Assembly: GCA_964634465.1 (NCBI GenBank)
Contig: CAZWLY010000010.1
Coordinates: 62,001 to 126,000, forward strand
Reading direction: 5' to 3'
From: CAZWLY01 sp964634465
GTDB lineage: Bacteria; Desulfobacterota; Desulfarculia; G963662305
DNA length: 64,000 nucleotides
The position numbers were made by a program, and so were the translations under genes. The notes under the pieces were generated by a model that saw nothing but the letters and a program-made list of their open reading frames with translations, ran no database searches and was not told the DNA's origin. Every line of letters begins with the position of its first letter. Within the stretch, counting starts at the first letter, position 1. This document shows positions 43,659 to 52,189 of this stretch, piece after piece.

Positions 43659-44195
43659 CTACCACCGTTCCCTGTGGGTGAACTCGCTCGTCTCCCGGCG
43701 GGGCGGAGCCTTGGGGTCCTTGTCGGGGTGGCCGACCGGGATCATGGCCACCACGGCGTATCCCTCCGGAACATCCAGCATTTCCTCGGCTTTTTTGGCG
43801 TCGAAGAGGCCGACGATGACCGTGCCGAGGCCCATGTCGTGGGCGGCCAGACACAGATTCTGGGTGGCCAAGGCGACGTCGAACATGAACCAGTCGTCCT
43901 TGTCGGTGGTCGGCCGGCCGCCGTAGTAGCCGGAGCTTTTGAGCTTGGCGGCCATGACGACGACCAGCGGGGCGTTGGCCACCGCCTTGATAGCCGGGTT
44001 TTTGCCCAGCAATTCGCTGAGCCGCTGTTTCACCTCGGCCTCTGTGACCAGGATCACCTCCCATACCTGGGTATTTGCCCAGGAAGGCGCCCAGCGGACG
44101 GCGTCCAGCAGCGTGTCGATCTGGTCTTGGGTCAGCGGTTGATCGGTGAAGCGCCTTATCGAACGGCGCGACTTTATCGCTTCCATCACTTCCAT
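43659..44195 (-). CDS. Nitroreductase family protein (FMN)
   Basis: The 178-residue protein has the nitroreductase N-terminus EAIKSRRSIRRFTDQPL with FMN-phosphate Arg residues (about 10-15), an APSWANTQ segment (about 36-43) and GLGTVIVG (about 123-130). Usually a homodimeric NAD(P)H-dependent flavoenzyme; substrate unknown. Heads a two-gene operon. Confidence 0.88.
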   Translation of the reverse strand: MEVMEAIKSRRSIRRFTDQPLTQDQIDTLLDAVRWAPSWANTQVWEVILVTEAEVKQRLSELLGKNPAIKAVANAPLVVVMAAKLKSSGYYGGRPTTDKDDWFMFDVALATQNLCLAAHDMGLGTVIVGLFDAKKAEEMLDVPEGYAVVAMIPVGHPDKDPKAPPRRETSEFTHRERW

Positions 44196-44331
44196 CGACG
44201 ACTCCTCCCAACGACTTATACGCCCTCAGACGGCGCTCGGGGTCGCCTCCATAATAGGCGGTTGGGGAGAAAATGCAAGCCGGCCGGGCCGGACGGCGGG
44301 GCGGTTCGACTCGGCGTATCGCTTGGAAACC

Positions 44332-44949
44332 CTACTCCCGGCTGCGGGCGGTGAAGGTGATCAGCCCCTTGATAACCGCCTTTTCCGGCTCCTCGCCCTC
44401 TCGCTCGAAAACGCCGTTGAAACGGACCAGCACTCGATCGCCGGCCACGACGGTGACCAGCTCGCCCGAGACCGAGTTGAACTCCTCCGCGACCACCGGG
44501 CGGGGATACCTGGCCGGGTCGGGCTTGACGACGATCCTCATCTTGGCGTCGGTGACCGGCGCTCGGTCCTTCTCGAAGAATTGCTTGAAGTCGCCCAGCT
44601 TGAAAGCGCCGGCCCGCCGGCCGGGAATCAAAGCGATGACGATGACCTTGCGATAGGGGCCCTCCCTGACTTCGCCGATGGCCGAGTGGCCGGAGACCCG
44701 GCTTTCGGGATCGTAGCCCGACTCCTCCAGCAGAACCTTGGCCACGGTGATGGTCTCGCTGTAATGGCCCGCCCCGTCCACGGTGAAGCTGAACTCGAGG
44801 GGATTGGCCGCCCGGGCCGCTCCGAGCCCGATCAGGACCAGCATCACCCCGGTCAGAACGAGCCGGCGGACAGGAAGGGAGAGGCGGGTCGGGTTCAAGC
44901 GGCCGAACGCCAAAAGGCGGCCGAGGTTGGGGTCAGTCGAGCGATTCAT
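44332..44949 (-). CDS. Secreted protein, unknown, 205 aa
   Basis: The 205 residues include an N-terminal signal helix (LVLTGVMLVLIGLGAARAAN), with a basic leader that may mean a later true start (for example Met36). The mature part is beta-rich with VVAEEFNSVSGELVTVVAGDRVLVRFNGVF near the end, and no known domain is recognised. It lies between the nitroreductase and murJ, unconnected to either by spacing. Confidence 0.65.
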   Translation of the reverse strand: MNRSTDPNLGRLLAFGRLNPTRLSLPVRRLVLTGVMLVLIGLGAARAANPLEFSFTVDGAGHYSETITVAKVLLEESGYDPESRVSGHSAIGEVREGPYRKVIVIALIPGRRAGAFKLGDFKQFFEKDRAPVTDAKMRIVVKPDPARYPRPVVAEEFNSVSGELVTVVAGDRVLVRFNGVFEREGEEPEKAVIKGLITFTARSRE

Positions 44950-45111
44950 CTCTATCCGTCTCGATCCTCTCTAGGGCCGCGCCGGCCGTCCGATCCGGCT
45001 CGAAACCGACGATCCACGCGCCTGGCGATTCTCTTTCCTTCGGCGCTCGCTCAACCGGCGTCAGCCGTTCGACAGGCTGAATATAAGTCGGTTTCAGCCC
45101 GACGCCAGCGA

Positions 45112-46689
45112 TTATCTGTCGCCGGGTCGGCTCCGCCGGCGGGTGAAGGCCTCGGCCAGCGAGCGCCACTCGGGCGATTTCAAGATTACGGCCAAGGCGA
45201 AGTAGACCGCGGCGCCCAGGGGGACGCCGATTACAACCTTGATCCAGCCGGCCGCCTTGGCCAGCGGCGAGGCCGGCCAGATGACCGCCGCGGTCAAAAC
45301 GGCGGCCATGACCGCACTCGTAAGAAACGTCCGGCCCGCCCCGGCCATCAGCTTGGTCTGGAGCAGGTAGGGAGCCTTCCTCTTGAGTTTCGCCATCAAG
45401 AGAATCAGGTTGACTCCGGCCGAAAGGCTGGTGGCCAGGGCCAGCCCGGCGTGGGCCAAAGGACCCATCAGGATGACCGCCAGGGCGATGTTGACCGCGA
45501 CCGACCAGGCGGCGATGACGGCCGGGGTCTTGGTGTCGTGAAGGGCGTTGAAGACCCGGATGACCACCGCGGAGAGCGCCGCCAGCGGCAGGCCGGGCGC
45601 GTAGGCCCACAAGGCGTGGACGGTCAGCCGCGTGGCGGCGGCGTCGAACTTGCCGTGCTGGTAGATCAAGGCCACCAGGGGCTCGGCCATGAGCGCCAGC
45701 CCGACCGCCGAAGGCAGGACGATGAACAGGCTGAGTCTGAGCCCGTGGCCGGCCGAGTCGGCGAAGGCGGCCCCGTCGCCCTGGGCCGCCTGGCGCGACA
45801 GGCTGGGCAGGACGGCGGTGGACAGCGCCACTCCGAAGACGCCCAGCGGGAACTGGACCAGCCGGTCGGCGTAGTAAAGGTAGGACACCGAGCCGGACGG
45901 CAGCAGCGAGGCCAGGAGGGTGACCACCAACAGGTTGATCTGGTAGACCGCCGCCCCGAAGATGACCGGCCCCATCCGCCGGGCCATGAGCTTGACCGTC
46001 TCGTCGCGGAAACTTAGCCTCGGTTTGGGCCAGGCCCGGCGCTTGATGAGCGGCGGCCACTGCATGAGAAGTTGGATCGCTCCGCCGATGAGCGCCCCCA
46101 GGGCCAAGGCCAGGGCGGGTCGCTCCAGGTACGGTCCGAGAAACAGGGCGAAGCCGATGATGCTTAAGTTCAACCCCACCGGGGCGGCCGCAGGCAGGGC
46201 GAAGTGACCCAGGGCGTTGAGTTGGCTCATGAGAAGCGTGGCCAACGAAATGAAGAAGATGAAAGGGAAGACGACCCTGGTCAAAAGGACGGTCAACTCG
46301 AACTTGGCCGGATCGGCGGTGAATCCGGGGGCGATGAGCGTAACCAGGCCGGGGGCGAATATCACGCCCAGGGCCGAGACCACGGCCAGGATGACGGCCA
46401 AGAGGCCGAAGGCGGCCGAGGCGGTTCGCCGGGCGGCGTCCGGGCCGTCCTCGACAAGGACTTGGGTGTAGATGGGCACGAAGGCCGACTGCATCGCCCC
46501 TTCGGCGGACAGGCGACGGAGCAGATTGGGGATCCTGAAGGCGACGAAGAAGGCGTCGGCCGCCCAGCCGGCCCCGAAGAGGTAGGCCACCACTTGATCC
46601 CTGACCAGGCCCAGGATTCGGCTCAGGACCGTCCACAGGCCGGTCACCCCGGCGGCTCTGGTTATCTTTCTTTGCTCATCCAAGGCCAT
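45112..46689 (-). CDS. murJ: Lipid II flippase MurJ
   Basis: Integral membrane protein of 525 residues with about 14 helices (MVF/MviN family), moving lipid II across the inner membrane for peptidoglycan synthesis. The N-terminus (KITRAAGVTGLWTVLSRILGLVRDQVVAYLFG) is the classic MurJ opening. The ATG at 46689 is chosen with AAGGG upstream; the reading frame open to 46782 crosses the rpsT promoter. It is divergent from rpsT. Confidence 0.93.
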   Translation of the reverse strand: MALDEQRKITRAAGVTGLWTVLSRILGLVRDQVVAYLFGAGWAADAFFVAFRIPNLLRRLSAEGAMQSAFVPIYTQVLVEDGPDAARRTASAAFGLLAVILAVVSALGVIFAPGLVTLIAPGFTADPAKFELTVLLTRVVFPFIFFISLATLLMSQLNALGHFALPAAAPVGLNLSIIGFALFLGPYLERPALALALGALIGGAIQLLMQWPPLIKRRAWPKPRLSFRDETVKLMARRMGPVIFGAAVYQINLLVVTLLASLLPSGSVSYLYYADRLVQFPLGVFGVALSTAVLPSLSRQAAQGDGAAFADSAGHGLRLSLFIVLPSAVGLALMAEPLVALIYQHGKFDAAATRLTVHALWAYAPGLPLAALSAVVIRVFNALHDTKTPAVIAAWSVAVNIALAVILMGPLAHAGLALATSLSAGVNLILLMAKLKRKAPYLLQTKLMAGAGRTFLTSAVMAAVLTAAVIWPASPLAKAAGWIKVVIGVPLGAAVYFALAVILKSPEWRSLAEAFTRRRSRPGDR

Positions 46690-46696
46690 AAAACCC

Positions 46697-46723
46697 TTGA
46701 CATCCTCACCGCCTTGGTATAAA
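46697..46723 (+). promoter_or_regulatory. Predicted sigma70 promoter of rpsT
   Basis: TTGACA (46697-46702), 15-bp spacer and TATAAA (46718-46723), the spacer being a little short. Transcription would start near 46730, about 31 nt before the rpsT start. Confidence 0.55.
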
Positions 46724-46760
46724 AGACGAAGCCTTGAGATTCGGCAGGGAGGAGTGACCT

Positions 46761-47030
46761 TTGGCCAACCATAAATCGGCACTGAAACGCGCCAGACAGT
46801 CGGAAAAGCGCGCCATGCGCAACAAGGCGGTCAAGACCCGGATCAAGAACGTCATCAAGGGCGTCAACCAGGCCTTGCAGGCCGGCGACGCGGAGCGGGC
46901 CCAGGCGGCTCTGGCCGCGGCCATTCCGGTCATCGACAAGGCCGCCTCCAAGGGCGTCATCCACAAGCGGACCGCTTCCCGGAAGATCTCCCGCCTGTCC
47001 AAGCACGTCCATCGGTTGTCCTCCGCCTAA
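46761..47030 (+). CDS. rpsT: 30S ribosomal protein S20
   Basis: The 89-residue, very basic, helical protein matches S20 (ANHKSALKRARQSEKRAMRN..., RTASRKISRLSKHV). It binds 16S rRNA in the 30S body. Starts with TTG 46761 after GGGAGGAG, a codon also used by rpsT of other bacteria where autoregulation is linked to weak initiation. Followed by a terminator. Confidence 0.96.
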   Translation: MANHKSALKRARQSEKRAMRNKAVKTRIKNVIKGVNQALQAGDAERAQAALAAAIPVIDKAASKGVIHKRTASRKISRLSKHVHRLSSA

Positions 47031-47091
47031 CCGGGCTACGGGGCGACGGCCGATAAGCAAACGGCGCGCCTGATTCGATTCGATCACCCAC

Positions 47092-47128
47092 CCCGGGGCG
47101 TCCCCACGGCGGAACGCCTCGGGTTTTT
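47092..47128 (+). terminator. Rho-independent terminator of rpsT
   Basis: CCCGGGGCGT (47092-47101) pairs with ACGCCTCGGG (47114-47123) with one G-U pair, followed by TTTTT (47124-47128). Confidence 0.8.
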
Positions 47129-47184
47129 CTCGTCTTCCAACCGCCCCCGCCTGTCGCTCGGAGACCGCCTGCCGGCGCGCCGTC

Positions 47185-48183
47185 TCAGCCGCAGATACGC
47201 AGGATGAACGCCTCCAGGTTCTCCCGGACCGCCCCCCCCGTTTTGATCTTCAAGTCCGTCTCGCTGAGTTCGAGCAGGGCCTCGGCCAGCCGGGCCGGAG
47301 TGAACGAACCGGCCTGTTCGACCGTGTCCCGGGCCGCTCGGGCCGGCAGCCTCAGCGACCGGGCCGCCTGGGCGGGGGGAAGCCCCTTGTCCAAGAGCTC
47401 CCTGGCCTGGATGAGCGTCCTGAGCTTGTGGGCCATAAGCCCCACCAGCAGCGGCCCGCCGGCCTCGCCCAAGGTCTGCATCAGCCGGTCGAGAATGGCC
47501 AGGGCCTGCAGGCCGTCCCGCCGGCCGACGGCTTCGCCCAGGGCGAAGTTGTCGTAGCCCTTCCTCTCGGCCGAGGCGCTCCTGACGTCGTCGGCGGTGA
47601 TCTCCTCGGCCGGGTGGACGAACAGAACCAGCTTGGTCAGCTCGGCTTCCAGGTCGGCCAGGTTGGTCCCGGCCCGGGCGATCAAGACCAGTCTGGCCTC
47701 GGCCGAAAGCCTCTTGCCCTGGCGCTTGGCCTCGGCGTCGAGCCAGTCGTGGATCTCTTTCTCCGTGAGCGGCGCAAACTCGACCGTCACGCCGACTTTG
47801 TCCACCGCCTTGTAAAAACGGGTGTTCTTCTTGAGCCTCTGGTGGGCGGTGAGCACCAACCGGCTGGTCGGGGGCGGGTTCAAGACGGCGTCGATGAGGC
47901 CCTCCAGCCAGTCGGTCTTGACCTCTTCCAAATGCTTGACCAGGACCACCCTCTCGCCGCCGAAGACGTCCATCTGGGCCAGAGACGAGACGATCTGGCC
48001 CGGCGTGGTCTCGGCGGCCGAGTACTGCTCGAAGTTGAAGTCGGAACCGCCGACGACGAGCCGCTCGACCAGTTCGGTCTGGGCCTTGTCGATCAGGTGG
48101 GACTCGACGCCGTGGAGAAGGTAGACCGGAGCACGTCGCCCGGATTCGAGGTCCCGGCTGAATGTGGCGGGCGCGGCCTTCAT
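47185..48183 (-). CDS. holA: DNA polymerase III, delta subunit
   Basis: The 332-residue clamp-loader subunit has the HolA three-domain layout, starting with an AAA-like segment (VYLLHGVESHLIDKAQ, residues about 19-34) without a functional P-loop, as usual. It opens the beta clamp in the clamp-loader complex. Downstream of lptE and leuS on the minus strand, the common leuS-lptE-holA order. Confidence 0.9.
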   Translation of the reverse strand: MKAAPATFSRDLESGRRAPVYLLHGVESHLIDKAQTELVERLVVGGSDFNFEQYSAAETTPGQIVSSLAQMDVFGGERVVLVKHLEEVKTDWLEGLIDAVLNPPPTSRLVLTAHQRLKKNTRFYKAVDKVGVTVEFAPLTEKEIHDWLDAEAKRQGKRLSAEARLVLIARAGTNLADLEAELTKLVLFVHPAEEITADDVRSASAERKGYDNFALGEAVGRRDGLQALAILDRLMQTLGEAGGPLLVGLMAHKLRTLIQARELLDKGLPPAQAARSLRLPARAARDTVEQAGSFTPARLAEALLELSETDLKIKTGGAVRENLEAFILRICG

Positions 48184-48292
48184 CTCGTTTGTGTCCCGGC
48201 GTTGCGTCCCGTAATGAGTTCCATTTAGGGGGCGGTGTCTTCTCGGCGGGCCGCCGGTCCGCTCGTTGAGCTTCCGGAAGTCATTACGTTAC

Positions 48293-48814
48293 CTAGAAGT
48301 TCTCGAAAATGCCGTCGTGGATCTTCAGGGCCAGGTTCTTGGCCACATCCTCCAGGGCCTGCTCGCGGTTGTCCTCGGTGACCTGGTTGTCGGTATCGAC
48401 GTCGTAATCCTCGCCGGCCGATATCCCCCGGCCCCGCCAGATCAGCTTGCGGTTGTCGCGGCGGACCAGTTCGATGTCGCAGTTGACTATCACCCGCCGC
48501 TGGAGGGCGGTTCGGGCGTCCTGAAACGAGACGGCCCGGGTGCTGACGGCCTTGATCTTGCCCCGCAAGACCACGTCGGCTTCGCCGACGTCGGCCAGGC
48601 GCAGCAGCTTGGAACGGTTGAACTCACGGATGATCGCCTCGGTGATCGTGGTCTCCAATCCGGCCTCGGCGGTGTCGTTTTCGAGGTAGGGGACGGCCAC
48701 GGTCTTGATGTCTTTGGGCAGGTAGCTGACCGTACCCCTGAAACCGTAACCGCAGCCGGTCGCGATCAGGGTCGCGACCAGGGCGAAGAGAAGGAGGGCG
48801 CGTCGTTTAAGCAT
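48293..48814 (-). CDS. lptE: LPS-assembly lipoprotein LptE
   Basis: The 173-residue lipoprotein has a signal (lipobox-like IATGC, Cys about 21), and the GYGFRG start of the mature LptE domain. It plugs LptD and helps insert lipopolysaccharide in the outer membrane. ATG 48814 has AGGTGG 5 nt upstream; GTG 48823 would add three residues. Lies 12 bp after leuS and 109 bp before holA. Confidence 0.9.
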   Translation of the reverse strand: MLKRRALLLFALVATLIATGCGYGFRGTVSYLPKDIKTVAVPYLENDTAEAGLETTITEAIIREFNRSKLLRLADVGEADVVLRGKIKAVSTRAVSFQDARTALQRRVIVNCDIELVRRDNRKLIWRGRGISAGEDYDVDTDNQVTEDNREQALEDVAKNLALKIHDGIFENF

Positions 48815-48826
48815 CTCAACCACCTG

Positions 48827-51442
48827 TCAGACCACTACGTTGACCAACTTGCCGGGCACCACGATCACCTTCTTGACCGGCTTGTCCCCGACGAACTTCT
48901 TGACCCGTTCGTTGTCGAGGGCCAGCTTTTCCAGCTCCTCGTTGGGTGCGTTTGCCGGCGCCTCCACCTGGCCGCGCAGCTTGCCGTTGACCTGGAGGAC
49001 GATGACGACCGTGTCGGCCTTGACCGCCTCGGGGTCGTAGTCGGGCCAGGCCGAGTCCAGCAGATAGCCCTGTCCGCCCATGCGGTGGTGAAGCTCGTCG
49101 GCCAGATGGGGCACCATCGGCGAGAGCAGGATCACCGTCATCCTGGCCGCATAGGCGACGACCGGCCAGAATTGCCCGTCCTCCCTGGCCTTCTCGTCGG
49201 CCAGGGCCAGGTAGACCTCGTTGACCAGTTCCATGACCGCGGCGATGGCGGTGTTGAAGTGCCACCGCTCGTCGATCTCCTCGGTCACCTTCTGGATGGT
49301 AACATGGATTTTTCGCCACAGGTCCTTCAATCGGCCGGTGAGCGCCGCCGGGTCGGGTTCGGCGGCCGAGTTGATGCCCTCCAGATTGTCCACCACCATC
49401 CGCCACACCCGGCCCAGGAAGCGGTGGGCTCCCTGGATGCCCTCGTCGGACCAGTCCATGTCCTTCTCCGGCGGCGAGGCGAACAGGCAGAAAAGGCGGA
49501 CCGTATCGGCCCCGTACTTCTCGACCATCGCCTCGGGGTCGATGGTGTTGCCCTTGGACTTGGACATCTTCTCCTTGGGCCCGTCCGGGGTCAGCTCCCG
49601 GCCGCACTCGCGACAGGCGGGGACGGCGCCGTTCTCGCCGCCCTCGATCTTGTCGGCCTTGAGCGGACCGTGGCTCGGACATCTCCACAGGTTTTTGACC
49701 ACCATCCCCTGGGTCAAGAGGCGGGTGAAGGGCTCATCGACCTTGAGGTAACCCAGGTCTCTGAGGACCTTGGTCCAGTAACGGGCGTACAACAGGTGCA
49801 GCACGGCGTGCTCGATGCCGCCGATGTACTGATCGACGGCCATCCAGTAGTCGGTCTTGGCCGTGTCGAACATGGCCGTGTCGCAGTCGGGCGAGCAGTA
49901 GCGATCGAAGTACCAGCTCGACTCGACAAAGGTGTCCATGGTGTCGGTCTCCCGCCGGGCCGGCGAGCCGCAGGCCGGGCAATCGACCCTGACGAACTCC
50001 TCGATCTGGTCGAGGGGGGAGCCGCCGGCGGCGTCGGGGATCTCCTTCACCTCGGGCAGCTTGACCGGCAGTTCGCTCTCCGGCACGGGGACGACGCCGC
50101 ACTTCTCGCAGTGGATGACCGGGATCGGAGCGCCCCAGTAGCGCTGGCGGGAGATGCCCCAATCCCTGAGCCGGAAGGTGGTCGCCTCGCCGCCCAGATT
50201 GTTTTCGGCCAGATAGGCGGTGATGTTCTTCAGGGCCTCGCGGCTGTCCTGGCCGTCGAACTGGCCGGAGTTGATCATCCGGCCCGGCCCGGTGTAGGCC
50301 GCGCCGGCCTTGCCCGTGGACAGCGACTCGTCCTCGGGCATGACCACCTCGATGATCGGCAGATCGTACTTCTTGGCGAACTCGTAGTCGCGCTGATCGT
50401 GGCCGGGCACAGCCATGACCGCGCCGGTGCCGTAGCCCATCAAGACGAAGTTGGCGGCGAAGATGGGTATCTTGGTCCCCGTCACCGGATTCCTGCAGTA
50501 ACCGCCGGTGAACACGCCCTCTTTTTCGAAACCCTCGGCGATGCGCTCCTCGTCGCTCTGGCGGGCGACCTTTTCGGCCAGGGCGGCCACTCTTTCTTCG
50601 TGCTCGCTCCCCTTGGCCAAGGCCAGGGCCAAGGGATGCTCGGCGGCCAGGGACATGAACGTCGCCCCGAAGACGGTGTCGGGCCGGGTGGTGAAGACCT
50701 CGATGTGGTCGTCGAAGCCTTCGGGCGGGTCGATCAAGGGGAAGCGGATCATGGCCCCTTCGGACTTGCCGATCCAGTAGCGCTGCATGGTCAAGACCCG
50801 CTCCGGCCAGCCGTCCATCTTTTCGGTGTAGGCCAAGAGCTCTTCGGCGTAGTCGGTGATTTTAAGGAACCAGCCCCACTGCTCCCGCTGGACGACCTCG
50901 TTGCCGCAGCGCCAGCACAGCCCGGCCTCGACCTGCTCGTTGGCCAGGACGGTCTCGCAGGAGGGGCAGTAGTTGACCCGGGACTTCTTGCGGTAGGCCT
51001 GGCCTTTCTCCAAGAGCTTTAAGAAGACCAACTGCTCCCACTTGTAATATTCCGGGTCGCAGGTGGCCAGCTCGCGGTCCCAGTCGTAGGAGTAGCCCAG
51101 CCGGATGAGCTGGTTGCGCATGGCCTCGATGTTGGCGTAGGTCCACTCGGCCGGGTGAATGCCAGCGGCGATGGCCGCGTTCTCGGCCGGCATGCCGAAG
51201 GCGTCCCAGCCCATGGGGTGGAGGACGTTGAATCCGCGCATCCGCTTGTACCTGGCGACCACGTCGCCGATGGAGTAGTTGCGGACGTGGCCCATGTGGA
51301 GCCGGCCCGAGGGGTAGGGGAACATCTCCAGGAGGTAGTACTTGGGCTTGTTGGGATCCTCGGTGACTTTGAAAATGCCGGCCTCTTTCCAGGCGGCCTG
51401 CCAGTGCGTCTCCACTTGGCCGGGACGGTAACGATCGCTCAT
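48827..51442 (-). CDS. leuS: Leucyl-tRNA synthetase
   Basis: The 871-residue class Ia synthetase has HIGH as HMGH in PYPSGRLHMGHVRNY (about 42-56) and KMSKS in KMSKSKGNTIDPE (about 640-652). Catalytic, editing CP1 (about 225-415) and anticodon-binding domains are all present, and zinc-binding Cys pairs (CPSC, CWRC) are visible. The start at 51442 follows AAGGAG; ATG at 51463 would be seven residues longer. First gene of leuS-lptE-holA, with its own promoter. Confidence 0.96.
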   Translation of the reverse strand: MSDRYRPGQVETHWQAAWKEAGIFKVTEDPNKPKYYLLEMFPYPSGRLHMGHVRNYSIGDVVARYKRMRGFNVLHPMGWDAFGMPAENAAIAAGIHPAEWTYANIEAMRNQLIRLGYSYDWDRELATCDPEYYKWEQLVFLKLLEKGQAYRKKSRVNYCPSCETVLANEQVEAGLCWRCGNEVVQREQWGWFLKITDYAEELLAYTEKMDGWPERVLTMQRYWIGKSEGAMIRFPLIDPPEGFDDHIEVFTTRPDTVFGATFMSLAAEHPLALALAKGSEHEERVAALAEKVARQSDEERIAEGFEKEGVFTGGYCRNPVTGTKIPIFAANFVLMGYGTGAVMAVPGHDQRDYEFAKKYDLPIIEVVMPEDESLSTGKAGAAYTGPGRMINSGQFDGQDSREALKNITAYLAENNLGGEATTFRLRDWGISRQRYWGAPIPVIHCEKCGVVPVPESELPVKLPEVKEIPDAAGGSPLDQIEEFVRVDCPACGSPARRETDTMDTFVESSWYFDRYCSPDCDTAMFDTAKTDYWMAVDQYIGGIEHAVLHLLYARYWTKVLRDLGYLKVDEPFTRLLTQGMVVKNLWRCPSHGPLKADKIEGGENGAVPACRECGRELTPDGPKEKMSKSKGNTIDPEAMVEKYGADTVRLFCLFASPPEKDMDWSDEGIQGAHRFLGRVWRMVVDNLEGINSAAEPDPAALTGRLKDLWRKIHVTIQKVTEEIDERWHFNTAIAAVMELVNEVYLALADEKAREDGQFWPVVAYAARMTVILLSPMVPHLADELHHRMGGQGYLLDSAWPDYDPEAVKADTVVIVLQVNGKLRGQVEAPANAPNEELEKLALDNERVKKFVGDKPVKKVIVVPGKLVNVVV

Positions 51443-51493
51443 TGAGGGCAACTCCTTGACCACATCCTTAAATTGCGCTTTTCAAAGGCTATC

Positions 51494-51522
51494 TTAATAT
51501 CACAGGCCGGGGCCGGTGACAA
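51494..51522 (-). promoter_or_regulatory. Predicted sigma70 promoter of leuS operon
   Basis: On the minus strand TTGTCA (51522-51517), 17-bp spacer and TATTAA (51499-51494). Transcription near 51487, about 45 nt before the leuS start. Confidence 0.55.
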
Positions 51523-51590
51523 TGGTCAAGGCCGGAAACCGACCGACCGGATTCGGGCTCGGCCGAGTCAGGTTTAGCTCGACAATGTTC

Positions 51591-51617
51591 TAAAGTTTTT
51601 CTCTCCCAAGCCGTTAA
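51591..51617 (+). promoter_or_regulatory. Sigma28 (FliA) promoter
   Basis: TAAAGTTT (51591-51598), 11-bp spacer, GCCGTTAA (51610-51617): perfect -35 and 7 of 8 in the -10 of the FliA consensus (TAAAGTTT-N11-GCCGATAA). Transcription would start near 51624, 26 nt before the ATG of the downstream 91-residue gene. Confidence 0.8.
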
Positions 51618-51649
51618 GACGTACGAGGGCCGCCTGAAGGGAGGTTCCG

Positions 51650-51925
51650 ATGGAACTCAGCGTTAGCGCGCCGATGGGCGCTTTGGCCGGCAGGACGGCC
51701 AAGGCCCAACTTGACGAGGGGATCGTCAACGAAACCCTCGAAGCTACCAGTCAGATCGCGGCCGGCGGGAGGCCGGACCCTTCACTAGGCGCCACGGATT
51801 GGCAGGAGAAGTTGTTGACCGACCGGCTGGGGGCCGCCCAGGAGGGCGACCGGCAATTCCCGGCCGCCGGGTTGGACCTGGCCGGAGCCGCCGGCAGGGG
51901 GTTTATGATCAACAAGATTATTTGA
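51650..51925 (+). CDS. Putative motility-associated small protein, 91 aa
   Basis: The 91-residue protein starts MELSVSAPMGALAGRTAKAQ. It is not certainly recognised, though the short N-terminal pattern and position behind a FliA promoter resemble the YjfB-like putative motility proteins of other bacteria. A GGGAGG ribosome-binding site precedes ATG 51650 and a clean terminator follows, so it is a real, monocistronic gene. No flagellar genes lie next to it; the FliK-like protein is 15 kb away. Confidence 0.7.
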   Translation: MELSVSAPMGALAGRTAKAQLDEGIVNETLEATSQIAAGGRPDPSLGATDWQEKLLTDRLGAAQEGDRQFPAAGLDLAGAAGRGFMINKII

Positions 51926-51949
51926 AGCCAAGCCGGCCCTCAAAGCCAA

Positions 51950-51978
51950 GGGGAGCCCCGAATGGAGGCTCCCCTTTT
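51950..51978 (+). terminator. Rho-independent terminator after the sigma28 gene
   Basis: Stem GGGGAGCC (51950-51957) with GGCTCCCC (51967-51974), followed by TTTT. Confidence 0.75.
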
Positions 51979-52189
51979 CATATTCGCCCCGGTCCCGGTC
52001 CTTCCCCGGCGGGGGAAGGGTTGGTGATGGGCGGCGACATTCCCCTTCCCGCGGCGCCGGGACGCCGCCCCCAGGCCGCGCCTCGAAGCGATGGCGGTTC
52101 AATCGCCGCCTGACGATCTCCACCGGCCCGACAAAGTCGGGGACCCCCGTTTGAGGGTCCCCTTCCTGTCCGATCGGCGGGTTTTGGGT
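51979..52189. other. Intergenic region with hairpins, no gene
   Basis: A GC-rich spacer between the sigma28 gene and serA. It contains a hairpin CCTTCCCC/GGGGAAGG (52000-52019) and the serA hairpin at 52139-52162. No reading frame has a start and ribosome-binding site. No known RNA was recognised. Confidence 0.5.
52139..52162 (-). terminator. Hairpin at the end of serC-serA
   Basis: GGGGACCC (52139-52146) pairs with GGGTCCCC (52155-52162). On the minus strand it is followed by GACTTTGT, a poor U tract. Likely the serA terminator. Confidence 0.5.

Noticed and set aside
47048..47055. GCCGATAA as a sigma28 -10 element
   Set aside because: No TAAAGTTT-like -35 element 11 bp upstream; it lies just after rpsT.
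48266..51022. 918-codon open frame on the plus strand
   Set aside because: Antisense to leuS and lptE, both fully supported.
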